Shown: in pieces, positions 50,439 through 57,590 of the stretch | Layout: every line of letters begins with the position of its first letter | How positions within the stretch are numbered: position 1 is the first letter of the stretch | Source of the DNA: Pyrobaculum sp. 3827-6 | GTDB lineage: Archaea; Thermoproteota; Thermoprotei; Thermoproteales; Thermoproteaceae | Reading direction: 5' to 3' | Assembly: GCF_025641885.1 (NCBI RefSeq) | Contig: NZ_JAOTQN010000001.1 | Span: forward strand, 744,001-808,000 | Length of the DNA stretch: 64,000 bases | Notes under the pieces: model-generated | Told to the model about the DNA's origin: nothing | What the model saw: the letters and a program-made list of their open reading frames with translations, nothing else | Database searches by the model: none | Translations under genes and position numbers: made by a program

Positions 50439-51755
50439 TTACGTGCCCAACTCCCAGCTAGATATGTAGCGCCTCTGCTCCTCTGTGAGCTCCTCCAGCT
50501 CCACGCCCATGGTCTTAAGCTTGAGCCTGGCCACCTCTCTATCTATCTCGTCGGGTAGCTTGTAGACATCCACAGCCAGCTTGTTCTTAGCTATGTACTC
50601 GGCGGCTAGGGCCTGGTTGGCGAAGGAGAGGTCCATCACCTCCGAGGGGTGTCCCTCGGCGGCGACTAGGTTCACCAAGCGGCCTTCGCCGATGAGATAG
50701 ACCCTCCTGCCGTTTGGGAGGGTGTACTCCTCTAGATACGGCCTAATCGTCTTCTTAGCCACGGCCACGCGTTCAAGCCCCGCGACGTCTATCTCTACGT
50801 TGAAGTGGCCCGCGTTTGCGAGAACCGCGCCGTCTTTCATCTTGAATATGTGGCCGAGGCTGACGGCCCTGATGTTGCCAGTGGCAGTTATGAATATGTC
50901 GCCTACCTCAGCCGCCTTGTCCATCGGCATAACCTCAAAGCCGTCGAACACCGCTTCCAGCGCCCTCACGGGGTCCACCTCGACGACTATCACCCTCCTG
51001 GCGCCCAGCCCCCTGGCCCTAATGGCAATCCCCCTGCCCACCCAGCCGTAGCCAGCCACCACCACGTTCTTCCCAGCCACCAGCAGGTTTGTGGCCCTCA
51101 TGACGCCGTCCCACGTCGATTGGCCTGTGCCGTAGCGGTTGTCGAATAGGTACTTGGTGTAGGACTCGTTCACGGCGATTATGGGGTAGACGAGCTTCCC
51201 CGCGTTTTTCAAAGCGCGGAGCCTAATGACGCCGGTCGTCGTCTCCTCAGTCCCGCCTCTAAGGCCGGACACCAGTCTCTCCCCGTCGAGGGGCCCCGCC
51301 ACCTCGTAGACGTATTCAATAGACTGGTCTCTCACTCCGTACCTGATTTTGTGTATCGTAGCCGTGAGGTCCGCGCCGTCGTCGAGAGTTATGGCTGGGT
51401 TGAAAGAAAGCGCGAAGCCAATGGCGTTGTAGTACTCCCTCTCCGACATGCCCCTCCAGGCGTAGACGTAGACGCCCTCCTGGGCCAGCGCCGCGGCGAC
51501 TTCGTCCTGCGTCGACAGGGGGTTAGACGGTATGAGCACCACCCGGGCTCCGCCCGCCGCGAGCGTGCGCACGAGGACCCCCGTCTCCTTAGTCACGTGG
51601 AGACACGCCGCGACTGTCAGCCCGGAGAGCGGCTTCTCCCTCTCAAACCTCTTCCTTATCTCCATCAACACAGGCATATTGCGCTCAGCCCAGTACAACT
51701 GCTCCCTGCCCCGCCCCGCCAGCGAGAGATCTTTAACCCGCGACTCCTTTGACAT
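50439..51755 (-). CDS. ahcY: S-adenosyl-L-homocysteine hydrolase
   Basis: SAH hydrolase, 438 residues. NAD binding is by [19 protein letters not shown] near 205. The conserved [21 protein letters not shown] near 183 and the C-terminal [17 protein letters not shown] near 377 are diagnostic. It removes the inhibitory product of methyltransferases, linking to tRNA/rRNA methylation and the MTAP pathway. As in thermophilic forms, the C-terminus lacks the extra 40 residues of eukaryotic enzymes. Confidence 0.95.
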   Translation of the reverse strand: MSKESRVKDLSLAGRGREQLYWAERNMPVLMEIRKRFEREKPLSGLTVAACLHVTKETGVLVRTLAAGGARVVLIPSNPLSTQDEVAAALAQEGVYVYAWRGMSEREYYNAIGFALSFNPAITLDDGADLTATIHKIRYGVRDQSIEYVYEVAGPLDGERLVSGLRGGTEETTTGVIRLRALKNAGKLVYPIIAVNESYTKYLFDNRYGTGQSTWDGVMRATNLLVAGKNVVVAGYGWVGRGIAIRARGLGARRVIVVEVDPVRALEAVFDGFEVMPMDKAAEVGDIFITATGNIRAVSLGHIFKMKDGAVLANAGHFNVEIDVAGLERVAVAKKTIRPYLEEYTLPNGRRVYLIGEGRLVNLVAAEGHPSEVMDLSFANQALAAEYIAKNKLAVDVYKLPDEIDREVARLKLKTMGVELEELTEEQRRYISSWELGT

Positions 51756-51810
51756 TTGTGTAGAGAGCGCCTAGGTATTAAAATTTTAGAATTGGGTCTC
51801 CGGACTCCAC

Positions 51811-52656
51811 ATGGCTGTACCCAGAGTTAGGACCTATGTGCCGGGGCTCGACGAGGTTCTCTACGGCGGGGTCCCGGAGAGGGCCGTGGTGTTGCTGAGC
51901 GGGGGTCCCGGCACGGGGAAGTCCATCCTGGGGAAGCAGTTTCTATTCAACGGCTTGAAGAGGGGGGAAGCCGGCGTGTTCGTCGCTCTCGAAGAGCATC
52001 CAGTCGCCGTGCGCCGCTCCTTCAAGCACTTCGGCTGGGACATCTCTCAGTACGAGCGGGAGGGGAAGTTCGCAGTGATAGACGCCTTCACAGGCGGCGT
52101 GGGGGCCGCGGCGCAGAGGGAGAGGTACGTGGTGAAGCAGGTAGACGACGTGTACGAGCTCAGCGACGCGCTCCGCCAAGCGATTAGAGACACGGGGGCG
52201 CGGCGCGTGGTGGTGGACTCCGTCTCCACGCTCTACTTAACAAAGCCAGCCACGGCGCGTGGCACCATCATGACTCTGAAACGGGTAATAGCGGGGCTTG
52301 GTTGCACGGCGTTCTTCGTGTCGCAGGTTTCAGTCGGCGAGCGCGGCTTCGGCGGCCCCGGCGTCGAGCACGCGGTGGACGGCATCATAAGGCTCGACCT
52401 AGACGAAGTCGACGGGAGGCTGTACCGCTCGGTAATTATCTGGAAGATGCGGGACACCAAACACTCCATGGTGCGGCACCCCATGGAGATAAGAGACAAC
52501 GGCATCGAGATACTCTGGGACAGATACATCAAATTCGCTGGAAGCGCCGTGAGATTCGAACCTCTCCCCAAGGAAGAGGTGGAGGCGATGAAGAAAGCCG
52601 TCGAGGAGGCCGAGAGGCAGCCAGCCCCCAGAAAAATTGAAGTAGAGGAGGAGTAG
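51811..52656 (+). CDS. KaiC-like RecA-fold ATPase
   Basis: A single-domain KaiC-type protein, 281 residues. It has an N-terminal [19 protein letters not shown], Walker [21 protein letters not shown] near 29, EEHP near 61, Walker [13 protein letters not shown] near 132 and [16 protein letters not shown] near 188. These proteins bind ATP and act in signalling or DNA repair in archaea. It is followed nine bases later by an HTH gene and then a B3/B4 gene, suggesting an ATP-responsive unit. Confidence 0.88.
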   Translation: MAVPRVRTYVPGLDEVLYGGVPERAVVLLSGGPGTGKSILGKQFLFNGLKRGEAGVFVALEEHPVAVRRSFKHFGWDISQYEREGKFAVIDAFTGGVGAAAQRERYVVKQVDDVYELSDALRQAIRDTGARRVVVDSVSTLYLTKPATARGTIMTLKRVIAGLGCTAFFVSQVSVGERGFGGPGVEHAVDGIIRLDLDEVDGRLYRSVIIWKMRDTKHSMVRHPMEIRDNGIEILWDRYIKFAGSAVRFEPLPKEEVEAMKKAVEEAERQPAPRKIEVEEE

Positions 52657-52664
52657 AGCCGCCT

Positions 52665-53090
52665 ATGGCCGAGATCCCCCTAAAGCCGGCCAGCCGCGAG
52701 GATATTAGAAGACTGGAGTCAGCCCTGTTGGTAATGTCGCTCTACGACAGAGAAACTGTGGAGGCCGTCAAGGACCCTGCGCAGAGAGTTACGTGGGTTG
52801 ACTCCCTCTACGTGGCGGCGGCCGCCCTCGCCAGGGAGAGGGCGGGGATGCCCCCCTCTAGGATAGCTGAGGAGCTGGGAGTCTCCGAGGCCACAGTAAG
52901 GCGCCATCTCAAAGGTGAGACGAAGGCAGGTCAGCTGGTGGCGAAGGTGTATGAAAAGCTGTTGAAAGAAGGCTTTAGAGTGGAGCTACCGCCCGAGCTC
53001 GCCGAGCAGTGCAGAAGGGAGGTGGCGGAGCTGAGAGAGAAGCTTGAAAAAGTGAAGAAAGCCCTCGCCGAGATACAGAGCTGGCTCTAG
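52665..53090 (+). CDS. Helix-turn-helix protein with C-terminal coiled coil
   Basis: A 141-residue protein with a central helix-turn-helix (PPSRIAEELGVSEATVRRHL, about 66-85). A C-terminal heptad coiled coil (ELREKLEKVKKALAEIQSWL) suggests dimerisation. It is probably a transcription regulator acting with the KaiC-like ATPase upstream, as in other archaeal KaiC-HTH pairs. Its targets are unknown. Confidence 0.78.
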   Translation: MAEIPLKPASREDIRRLESALLVMSLYDRETVEAVKDPAQRVTWVDSLYVAAAALARERAGMPPSRIAEELGVSEATVRRHLKGETKAGQLVAKVYEKLLKEGFRVELPPELAEQCRREVAELREKLEKVKKALAEIQSWL

Positions 53091-53093
53091 GAT

Positions 53094-53756
53094 ATGGAAA
53101 TTGTGAACGAGGTTAGAAACCTCGGCGTCTATGTGGCCTACGACGTAGTCGCGGGCGTTGACAACATGAGATACGTCCCCCAGCTAGAGGAGGAGGTCAG
53201 GCGGGTGGTCGAGGAGGTTAGGCGCACGCTGTCCCTCGACACGTTGAAAGATCACCTAATAATTAGGGCGTACCGCGACTTCTACTGGAGAGTCCTCGGA
53301 ATAGACCCCACTAAGCAACGGCCGGCCCAGGAGGCCCTCCTTAGGAGGGTGCTACGGGGCGAGCCGCTACCGAGGATAAACCCAGCAGTCGACGCGGGAA
53401 ACGCGGCGTCGATAAAATACATGGTCCCCATCGGCCTCTACGACATAGCTAAGATAAGGGGCGGGGTTTTGAGAATAAGATTCTCACGGAAGGGGGAGGT
53501 CTTCCGCCCAATCGGCGGCTCTCCAATAGAGCTCGACAACCAGATAGTCCTCGCCTCAGACAGCCAGATCCTCCACATCTACCCCTATAGAGACAGCGTA
53601 GAGACGAAAATTGAGGAGTCCACTAGAGATATACTAGTGGTCGTCGCGGGGGTCGCCGGAGTCGGGGAAGAGAGGCTAGTCGAGACAGCCCGCTACCTCA
53701 GGAACCTCTTCTCCCTCCTTGGAGGCGCCCCGGTGGGCGAAATACGGCTAGCGTAG
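53094..53756 (+). CDS. Stand-alone B3/B4 tRNA-binding-domain protein
   Basis: A 220-residue protein with the B3/B4 domain of phenylalanyl-tRNA synthetase beta, the editing module that hydrolyses mischarged tRNA. Signatures are DPTKQRPAQEALLRRVLRGE near 79, INPAVDAGNAASIKYMVPIG near 100 and ASDSQILHIYPYRDS near 156. A free-standing domain suggests trans-editing of an aminoacyl-tRNA or a related amino-acid-binding function. It is the last gene of the KaiC operon. The 3' end overlaps the convergent gene by nine bases. Confidence 0.82.
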   Translation: MEIVNEVRNLGVYVAYDVVAGVDNMRYVPQLEEEVRRVVEEVRRTLSLDTLKDHLIIRAYRDFYWRVLGIDPTKQRPAQEALLRRVLRGEPLPRINPAVDAGNAASIKYMVPIGLYDIAKIRGGVLRIRFSRKGEVFRPIGGSPIELDNQIVLASDSQILHIYPYRDSVETKIEESTRDILVVVAGVAGVGEERLVETARYLRNLFSLLGGAPVGEIRLA

Positions 53757-55055
53757 AGAAGCCCTTTCGAGAAACACATCCACCAACTCCTTGACCGTGG
53801 GCCCCTCCACCACCTTTAACTTCCAGTAAACCCTGGCGGTGGGCTTGTCGATCTTCACAACTCTCTCCACTCTGGCGGGCGTGGCCAGTAGCACAACATC
53901 CGCCGGCACCCTCCTGATAGTCTCCTCGAGATCCCTCCTCTGCTCCGGGGTGTAGCCCAGGCTGGGCAACACAGGCCCCGTGCTGTAGCTCTCATATATC
54001 TTCTTAACCACGCCGACGGCATACGGCCGGGGGTCCACCACCTCGGCGCCGTACTTAACCGCGGCGATGTAGCCCGCGGCGTAGGGCAACCCGCCGTGCG
54101 TCACCGTGGGGGCGTCCTCCACTACTAGAACCCTCTTGCCCGATATGTCTCTATCCACCGAGACTTCTAAATCGGCCTTTGTAATCGACGCCCTAGGATT
54201 CGCCCTCTTCACGTTGGCCACCACTCTCTCGACGTTTTCCCTCCCGGCGTCGCTGACCTTGGTTATTATCACCGCGTCTGCAATACGTAGGTTGACTTCC
54301 CCCGGGAAGGACCCCACCTCGTGTCCGGGCCGGCGGGCGTCTGTAACCACAACCATGAAGCTGGGTCTGAAGAAGGGAAAGTCGTTGTTGCCGCCGTCCC
54401 ACAGCACCACGTCGCCGCGGCGCTCGGCCTCCCTCAACACCTGGCCGTAGTCAACCCCCGCCAGCACGGGGACGCCCATCTCCACATACTGCTCGTACTC
54501 CTCCCTCTCCTCAAAAGTCAGCTTGTCTAAATCCTCGGGCTTGGTGAAGACCTCCACGACCCCCTCCTCCAAGTCTCTATACGGCATGGGGTGTCTAACC
54601 ACAGCCGCCTTGAGGCCGCGTGCCGCGAGCTCTCTCACAACTTCCCTAGACACGGTGGACTTCCCGGCGCCAGTCCTAGTCGCGGTGACTGCGAACACCG
54701 GTTTTATAGAGTCGAGATAGGTGTCGCCCGGCCCGTGTATTTTAAACGTGGCCCCGCTGGCGAGAACGGCCGAGATTATGTGCCCCACCTCTTCGTACAG
54801 GAGGTCGCTGTAGGCCAGCACGGCTTCATCCACTCTGAGTTCCCTGAGGTAGCGCGTCAGCTCCTCGTAAGAGCTCCACGTGTATATGGGGATGCCCTCG
54901 GGCACCCCGGAGAGGGACGGGGGGTACCTCCTGTTCGGGATGGGGATCTGGGTCATTAAAAAAGCCACCACTCTGTACTCCCGCGAGCCTCGGTAGACTG
55001 TGTTGTAGACGTGGAAATCCCTCCCGGCGGCCCCTATGATGGCCACTCTACGCAT
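53748..55055 (-). CDS. Cyclic 2,3-diphosphoglycerate synthetase-like GTPase
   Basis: A 435-residue protein of the COG2403-type predicted GTPase family related to cyclic 2,3-DPG synthetase. It has an N-terminal Rossmann part (MRRVAIIGAAGRDFHVYNT), a P-loop VTATRTGAGKSTVSREVV near 129, LWDGGNNDFPFF near 222 and the nucleotide motif VIITKVSDAGRENVERV near 264. Cyclic 2,3-DPG is a thermoprotectant in some archaea. Whether this protein makes it is not shown. It starts at ATG 55055. Confidence 0.8.
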   Translation of the reverse strand: MRRVAIIGAAGRDFHVYNTVYRGSREYRVVAFLMTQIPIPNRRYPPSLSGVPEGIPIYTWSSYEELTRYLRELRVDEAVLAYSDLLYEEVGHIISAVLASGATFKIHGPGDTYLDSIKPVFAVTATRTGAGKSTVSREVVRELAARGLKAAVVRHPMPYRDLEEGVVEVFTKPEDLDKLTFEEREEYEQYVEMGVPVLAGVDYGQVLREAERRGDVVLWDGGNNDFPFFRPSFMVVVTDARRPGHEVGSFPGEVNLRIADAVIITKVSDAGRENVERVVANVKRANPRASITKADLEVSVDRDISGKRVLVVEDAPTVTHGGLPYAAGYIAAVKYGAEVVDPRPYAVGVVKKIYESYSTGPVLPSLGYTPEQRRDLEETIRRVPADVVLLATPARVERVVKIDKPTARVYWKLKVVEGPTVKELVDVFLERASLR

Positions 55056-55128
55056 GGAGTATAGAAGTGATGCAGTTATATATATTACTAAATAGGTTTT
55101 ATTTTTAAAGCCGTTGCCTTCGTCCGGC

Positions 55129-55749
55129 GTGATTGTATTCGGCGACGTTCACATAGGATCGCGGCGTTCCAAGATACAGGACCTCAGGAGGTGCCTAAAA
55201 TCTATAAACCCAGATGAGGTCGCCATAACCGGGGACCTATTCGACGACCAGCATAGAAGGGTAAGCCGAGACGAGGCCATTAGGCTGATACGCAAGGCCA
55301 TGGACATCCTAGGCCTCAGACCGAGATCCCTCTACATAGCTCTGAGCTCCTCCTCCCACGACCCCATACTGCCGAGCCCCCTCGTGGCCGACATAGACGG
55401 CGTCGAGGTGACGGCGCACAACGGAGAGGTCTACATAGAGGGCGCCGCCAGGGCCGTCCTCAGCCACGGCGACAAGGTAGTGAGAAGCGGCGTCGTTGCC
55501 TACTTCCTAGATCTCGCCAGGAGGGGCTACGTGGGGAGGGCTTTGAAAAGGAGGCTCGGCCTCGGCGGCGACGTGTGGCTGGCCTACGGCCACAGCCACG
55601 TGCCTTATGTAGACCCGGAGAATAAGATAATTAACCCAGGGAGCTGGAAGATATACGGCGTGAGGAGGATAAGAGGCGGCGTCTACGAGCTACCTTCTGC
55701 CAAACCTCTCTGCAAGCCAGACCTCCAGCCTCCCCAAAGCCTCGGGTAG
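55129..55749 (+). CDS. Metallophosphoesterase
   Basis: A 206-residue calcineurin-like phosphoesterase. Metal ligands are in FGDVHIGSRR near 4, ITGDLFDDQH near 34, SSSHDPIL near 73, LSHGDKV near 109 and YGHSHVPYVD near 151. The GNHD asparagine motif reads SSSHD instead. The start is uncertain: GTG 55129 is favoured because TATA-like TTTTATTTTTAAAG (55097-55110) precedes it at the right distance. A TTG at 55114 is also in frame. Confidence 0.82.
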   Translation: MIVFGDVHIGSRRSKIQDLRRCLKSINPDEVAITGDLFDDQHRRVSRDEAIRLIRKAMDILGLRPRSLYIALSSSSHDPILPSPLVADIDGVEVTAHNGEVYIEGAARAVLSHGDKVVRSGVVAYFLDLARRGYVGRALKRRLGLGGDVWLAYGHSHVPYVDPENKIINPGSWKIYGVRRIRGGVYELPSAKPLCKPDLQPPQSLG

Positions 55750-56172
55750 GCGGCCAAGCACCACCACCTCCCTCGGCTGGACGTCGACGCCTAGACACCC
55801 CTCCCACATAACTCGGAACTGGGCATTCCCCCTGGCCACGCGCCGTATGCTCTCTACGGTGGGCTCCTCTGGATTCACCACAGCACCGGGCCCCACGTAG
55901 GCGAGCCTGTGGGCGTAGCCGACATATATCACCTCCCCAACCGCGTTGGACAAAACTCTCGATATCGTGGCGCGCCGGCAGGTGGGGAGGTTCAACACCC
56001 TGGCCCTGTACCCCATCTTAGCCACCACCGCGCCGAACACGGCGAATTGGTACGAGGAGCCGGGGGGCGGCGGGATGATAGTCACATCGCCAAGTGGGTT
56101 GGACACGTCGAAGAGGAGGTGGGTGTAGAAATCACGCAGGACGTAGCTCCCCGCGACCTCCCCCAGAATCAT
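55690..56172 (-). CDS. Hypothetical protein
   Basis: A 160-residue protein with start ATG at 56172 overlapping the stop of the thioredoxin-like gene (ATGA). The fold is mixed, with a proline run IIPPPPGSSYQF near 35, VLNLPTCRRATISRVLSNAV near 58 and a cysteine at VMWEGCLGVDV. I do not recognise it. An upstream in-frame start at 56331 would lie inside the upstream gene and is not credible. It overlaps the convergent phosphoesterase by 60 bases. Confidence 0.6.
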   Translation of the reverse strand: MILGEVAGSYVLRDFYTHLLFDVSNPLGDVTIIPPPPGSSYQFAVFGAVVAKMGYRARVLNLPTCRRATISRVLSNAVGEVIYVGYAHRLAYVGPGAVVNPEEPTVESIRRVARGNAQFRVMWEGCLGVDVQPREVVVLGRLPEALGRLEVWLAERFGRR

Positions 56173-56669
56173 AGAGAGGAAATGGCGTCGAGCACGTCGC
56201 TGGGGGACATGTAGCCGAAGTGTATATAGCCTCTCCCCTTGGAGAAGTCGTAAAACAAGAGGGAGGGTGTCCCGTAGACCCCCACCTCTTCCGCCAGTCT
56301 TTCGCACTCCCTTAAGTTGCCCTCGGGGCACTCCCCAGCCTCCACCCTCTTCCCGTTGTACACGTCGCTGATGAGCTTAAGCCTCTCCTCCTCGCGGAGG
56401 CACCTCAGCTTCCTATGCAGAGGCTCCGCGTCTCTGTGCACCACGTAGTCGCACATGGCGAAGGTTATGAGGCCCCTCCTAGCCATGTCGAGGAGAATCT
56501 CCTCAGTCTCTTTGTAAAGCCTCGCGCAGAAGGGACACCTCAAGTCGAAAAAGACCAACACAGCCTTGTCGCCGTTCCCAGCCTTAACCACGGCGAGGTC
56601 TAGGAGCTTCCTAACCACCTCCGTCTTCGTAACCGGGGTGAGCCTCGGCTTCTGCCTCCTAAATATCAC
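56169..56669 (-). CDS. DsbA-like thioredoxin-fold protein, cytosolic
   Basis: A 166-residue thioredoxin-fold protein without a signal peptide. The active site is LVFFDLRCPFCARLYKETEE near 38, the cis-proline is in GVYGTPSLLFYDFS near 136, and further cysteines occur at MCDY, RCLR, GECP and ECER. The resemblance to the anchored protein at 27.3 kb is clear in the CPxC motif and downstream YxVHRDAEP/VHPEAAP segment. It probably acts in intracellular disulfide chemistry, common in Pyrobaculum proteins. Confidence 0.82.
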   Translation of the reverse strand: MIFRRQKPRLTPVTKTEVVRKLLDLAVVKAGNGDKAVLVFFDLRCPFCARLYKETEEILLDMARRGLITFAMCDYVVHRDAEPLHRKLRCLREEERLKLISDVYNGKRVEAGECPEGNLRECERLAEEVGVYGTPSLLFYDFSKGRGYIHFGYMSPSDVLDAISSL

Positions 56670-56704
56670 AGCGACAAGAACATATACCCATTAAAAAACT
56701 TAAG

Positions 56705-56759
56705 CCGGTGACGAGATTGGTCTTAGCCGAGAGGTGACGTGGGGAACGATTACTGATTT
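56705..56759 (+). ncRNA. Box C/D guide RNA
   Basis: C box GTGACGA 56708-56714, 12-base guide 56715-56726 (GATTGGTCTTAG), D' box CCGA 56727-56730, 3-base spacer, C' box GTGACGT 56734-56740, 12-base guide 56741-56752 (GGGGAACGATTA), D box CTGA 56753-56756. A TATA-like ACATATAC lies about 26 bases upstream. The D box directly abuts the TATA-like TTTAAA of the next gene. Targets were not assigned. Confidence 0.8.
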
Positions 56760-56783
56760 AAACCGTGACAAATCCCCCCCTCC

Positions 56784-57518
56784 ATGATCCGCATAGTGTT
56801 GCACCACACATGCAAGTCGTCATACACCCTCTACAAGGCGCTTAAGGGCACGCCAGGGCTGAAGTTCGAAATGGCGACACTGCCCTACTTCCCCTACCTA
56901 AGGCAGTACGTGCTAAGCGTACCCGCCGTCTTTGTAAATGAGAGGCTCTTGTTGCTCGACCCCGTGGAGCCAGGCGACGTCCAAGCCCTCCTAGACGGCA
57001 AGACCGAGAAGGAGCTGGACGTAGACGAGGCGGTGGAAAACGCCGTTAGGGGCGTAATGGCCAGCCAAGCCCTGCTCTCCGCCGTCATGCTGTACAAATC
57101 ACTAAAGCCGATTCTAGATCCGGAACTCGCCGCCGTGATTTCCCGGGCCAGATTCCACAGACAGGAGCACAAGACGCCGCAGATAATCCAGAGGCTCAGG
57201 GAGAGGGAAGAGGAGATACTCACAGAGCACTGGGAACACCTCGTGAAGCTACTCACCTTCGGCCTCGTGAGGGAGATGTACTGGCTAGGCATCGACGTGG
57301 AGGAGGTCGAGAAGAGCCACATCAAGATGTGGCTACTGGCAAAAGCCACAGTCGGCAGACTCGGCCTCCCCCACCCAGTCCCCAAGACACGTGAAGAAGT
57401 GGTTGACTCGGTATACGCAGTGCTGAGAGAGGCGGGGCGTAGATACATGGACAGAGTCGCCGAGGAGCAGCAGATAATCCAAAGCGACGCAGAATTCACC
57501 TCCTTAATACAGGCATAA
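56784..57518 (+). CDS. Thioredoxin-like fold protein fused to a helical domain
   Basis: A 244-residue protein. The first 75 residues look thioredoxin- or glutaredoxin-like (MIRIVLHHTCKSSYTLYKAL and LSVPAVFVNERLLLLDP, with a cis-proline-type VPAV), but with only one active-site cysteine. The rest (about 80-244) is all-helical, rich in His/Glu (RARFHRQEHKTPQIIQRL, EHWEHLVKLL), possibly ferritin-like. I do not recognise the family. TATA at 56757-56762 gives a leaderless ATG. Confidence 0.65.
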   Translation: MIRIVLHHTCKSSYTLYKALKGTPGLKFEMATLPYFPYLRQYVLSVPAVFVNERLLLLDPVEPGDVQALLDGKTEKELDVDEAVENAVRGVMASQALLSAVMLYKSLKPILDPELAAVISRARFHRQEHKTPQIIQRLREREEEILTEHWEHLVKLLTFGLVREMYWLGIDVEEVEKSHIKMWLLAKATVGRLGLPHPVPKTREEVVDSVYAVLREAGRRYMDRVAEEQQIIQSDAEFTSLIQA

Positions 57519-57590
57519 TAAATTTCAGCCAGCTCCCCCCGCTACATTTTCTAACTGCCGCGAATAAATAGAAAAAATGAGGAATATACC

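Noticed and set aside
55690-56331. The longer form of the hypothetical gene starting at 56331.
   Set aside because: It would lie largely within the thioredoxin-like gene; the ATG overlapping that gene's stop codon is much more likely.
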